This document shows positions 62,911-64,000 of a stretch of 64,000 nt of DNA, in pieces (position 1 is the first letter of the stretch; the number at the start of each line of letters is the position of its first letter). The notes under the pieces were generated by a model, which was not told the DNA's origin, ran no database searches, and was given only the letters and a program-made list of their open reading frames with translations. Origin of the DNA: Synechococcus sp. CBW1108 (GTDB lineage Bacteria > Cyanobacteriota > Cyanobacteriia > PCC-6307 > Cyanobiaceae). A program made the position numbers and the translations under genes. Where the stretch lies: contig NZ_CP060395.1 in NCBI RefSeq assembly GCF_015840335.1, positions 3,075,277-3,139,276 on the forward strand, written 5' to 3'.

Positions 62911-63687
62911 TCAGCGCTTCATAGCCAGGGCGTAGCGCGGCGCCACCGTGGTGACACCCAATCGACGGCGCTGCTGGCCGTCATCCAGCTGCACTACCAG
63001 CCCATCGGTGGGCAATTCGCTCCACAATTGGCCCTGCAGCCATGAGCGGTGGTGGTGGGCCAGCTGTGGGGCGCCACAAAGCAGGTATGGGGGGATGGGC
63101 AGACCCCAGCGCTCCAGCGCCAACAGCTGGGTGGCGTGATCGGCCGCACTCTGCATCACCTCAAATGCAGCAAACACCAGGCCCTCACCGCTGGGCACCT
63201 TGCGGCGCAGGGAGGCAGCGGGTGTGCTCTGGCGTCCATCGAGGCCGTACAGCTCACCACGGATCTGCACACTTATCGGTGCGTTGAGCGTGGGCGGCAC
63301 GGTGTCAACCAGGGGCAACAGGTGCATGGCATCCGCGCCGCTGCGTGTCCACGCGGCCGTGAGCAGGCCAAGGCGGTACTCCAGCGCAATGGCGCACCCG
63401 TCGAGCTTGGGGGTCACCGAGAAGCGGCCAGCAGCGGCCGTACCAAGACCCGCCAGCCACTCGCTCAATTCCTGTTTGTCCAGGCTCAGCATCTTGCTAC
63501 CACCGCCGGGAGTAAGCAGCTCAGGTGCACTGGGGTCGAGCTGCTGCAGCTCTGCCACCAGCCCGTCAAATTCAACGTCGCTGAGGTACGCCTGGCCCGC
63601 CCGGTAGGCGGCATCGGCAGCGCGTAGGGCGGTGCGGAGGCGGAGGGACCCCTGGGCCCTGGAGCGGCCGAGAACTTCAGCCTGCAT
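62911..63687 (-). CDS. Truncated NAD-dependent DNA ligase (adenylation domain only), copy 2
   Basis: The 258-residue protein has the same motifs as copy 1 (TPKLDG, VQIRGELYGL, PTDGLVVQLDD, APRYALAMKR). It begins MQAEVLGRSRAQGS at an ATG overlapping the stop of the HTH gene by 11 bases, so translation is coupled. Both copies end directly after motif V and share the downstream bases CCCTACCCCTGAA on the plus strand, so the truncation predates duplication. Since an intact LigA must exist elsewhere in the genome, this is a dedicated small ligase-like protein of a mobile unit or a stable remnant. Confidence 0.78.
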   Translation of the reverse strand: MQAEVLGRSRAQGSLRLRTALRAADAAYRAGQAYLSDVEFDGLVAELQQLDPSAPELLTPGGGSKMLSLDKQELSEWLAGLGTAAAGRFSVTPKLDGCAIALEYRLGLLTAAWTRSGADAMHLLPLVDTVPPTLNAPISVQIRGELYGLDGRQSTPAASLRRKVPSGEGLVFAAFEVMQSAADHATQLLALERWGLPIPPYLLCGAPQLAHHHRSWLQGQLWSELPTDGLVVQLDDGQQRRRLGVTTVAPRYALAMKR

Positions 63688-64000
63688 TGCCCAACTCCTC
63701 AATAGCCATTTGGGCTACCCCCACCAGCACTGACCACTGCAGAGGGCTCCATGGCGGTGGGCCCCAGCAGTCAACATCGAGGTAGCGGTTACAGCTAGAC
63801 GCCACATCACCCCACCAGTCCATAGCAGGAGCCGCGCTGGGCATCGGGGTAGCGCTATTGACCTGCCTCCTCAGCAATCGTCTCACCGTGTCCGCCAGTC
63901 CGTCGAGTTCAAGGCAGCGTGCACCGGATGGGCTGGGGCGCTCAAAAGCACTCAACGATCCATTCTTGAGCAGCCTGTAGAGCGTGCTGCGGCTCCGAAA
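63677..64000 (-). CDS. Small HTH protein, copy B (runs off the right edge)
   Basis: From the right edge the frame reads FRSRSTLYRLLKNG, then SLSAFERPSPSGARCLELDG, and ends EELGNAG. It matches copy A at 4343-4664 along the whole visible length with about 17 base differences. Its start lies beyond base 64000. It is coupled to the ligase-like gene by an 11-base overlap; copy A lacks that partner. Confidence 0.8.
   Translation of the reverse strand, partial: FRSRSTLYRLLKNGSLSAFERPSPSGARCLELDGLADTVRRLLRRQVNSATPMPSAAPAMDWWGDVASSCNRYLDVDCWGPPPWSPLQWSVLVGVAQMAIEELGNAG

Overview
The window looks like an accessory, mobile-element-rich part of a GC-rich picocyanobacterial genome (Cyanobium / Synechococcus type). 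The organism call rests on cyanobacterial family signatures read from the translations: a cyAbrB regulator (17.7 kb) with a decayed second copy (55.0 kb), DUF1651-type proteins (5.5, 7.8 and 9.6 kb), a Nif11-type protein (10.3 kb), and several small conserved proteins typical of this group. No ribosomal or photosynthesis genes are present, so the exact genus is inference.

Layout. 1-1.4 kb: 3' part of an IS21-family element (istA end, istB, repeat-rich right end with a 40-bp perfect palindrome). 1.4-4.7 kb: a primase/VapE-type helicase gene with iteron-like repeats in its 3' end, then a small HTH gene (copy A). 5.2-10.3 kb: small cyanobacterial hypotheticals, two glycosyltransferases, a secreted Cys-repeat protein and a Nif11 protein. 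10.9-21.9 kb: DNA-repair and housekeeping-like genes (TM0106-type nuclease-helicase, RmuC, secreted nuclease, Hsp20, cyAbrB, AAA-WYL fusion, LysR-like regulator). 22.0-53.3 kb: a defence island. It holds a DISARM-like pair (SNF2 helicase, adenine methyltransferase), a three-gene opposite-strand operon (EcsC/TerB protein, PD-(D/E)XK-type nuclease, HEPN/AbiU2-like protein), an AbiE toxin-antitoxin pair, a HigBA pair, a 2185-aa DUF1998-type helicase, a UvrD-like helicase with a RelE-like N-terminus, a HEPN-like protein, RecD2, an HNH endonuclease and a methyltransferase. Two identical 1786-bp IS1182-type insertions each cut one defence gene, and removing either restores the reading frame exactly. 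53.3-56.8 kb: a graveyard of decayed copies of a cyanobacterial repeat-family gene, one surviving copy of which sits next to an 18-G homopolymer. 56.8-64 kb: an integrative element with a tyrosine integrase beside a tRNA-Pro 3' fragment, an excisionase-like protein and a DUF3987 primase-helicase, bracketed by two copies of a truncated NAD-dependent ligase gene. The right-hand ligase copy is translationally coupled to HTH copy B, which runs off the window.

How the genes fit together. The core of the island combines DNA methylation and DNA unwinding (DISARM-like) with suicide or dormancy modules (AbiE, HigBA, two HEPN-like proteins), a common composition for anti-phage islands. The IS insertions suggest that at least two of these systems are currently broken in this isolate. 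The elements at the two ends of the window carry replication-type proteins and near-identical HTH genes, so this locus appears to be a repeated landing site for related phage-satellite-like elements. The most promising undescribed unit is the overlapping three-gene operon EcsC/TerB - PD-(D/E)XK - HEPN at 31.6-36.4 kb. All family calls come from reading motifs by eye; no database search was run.
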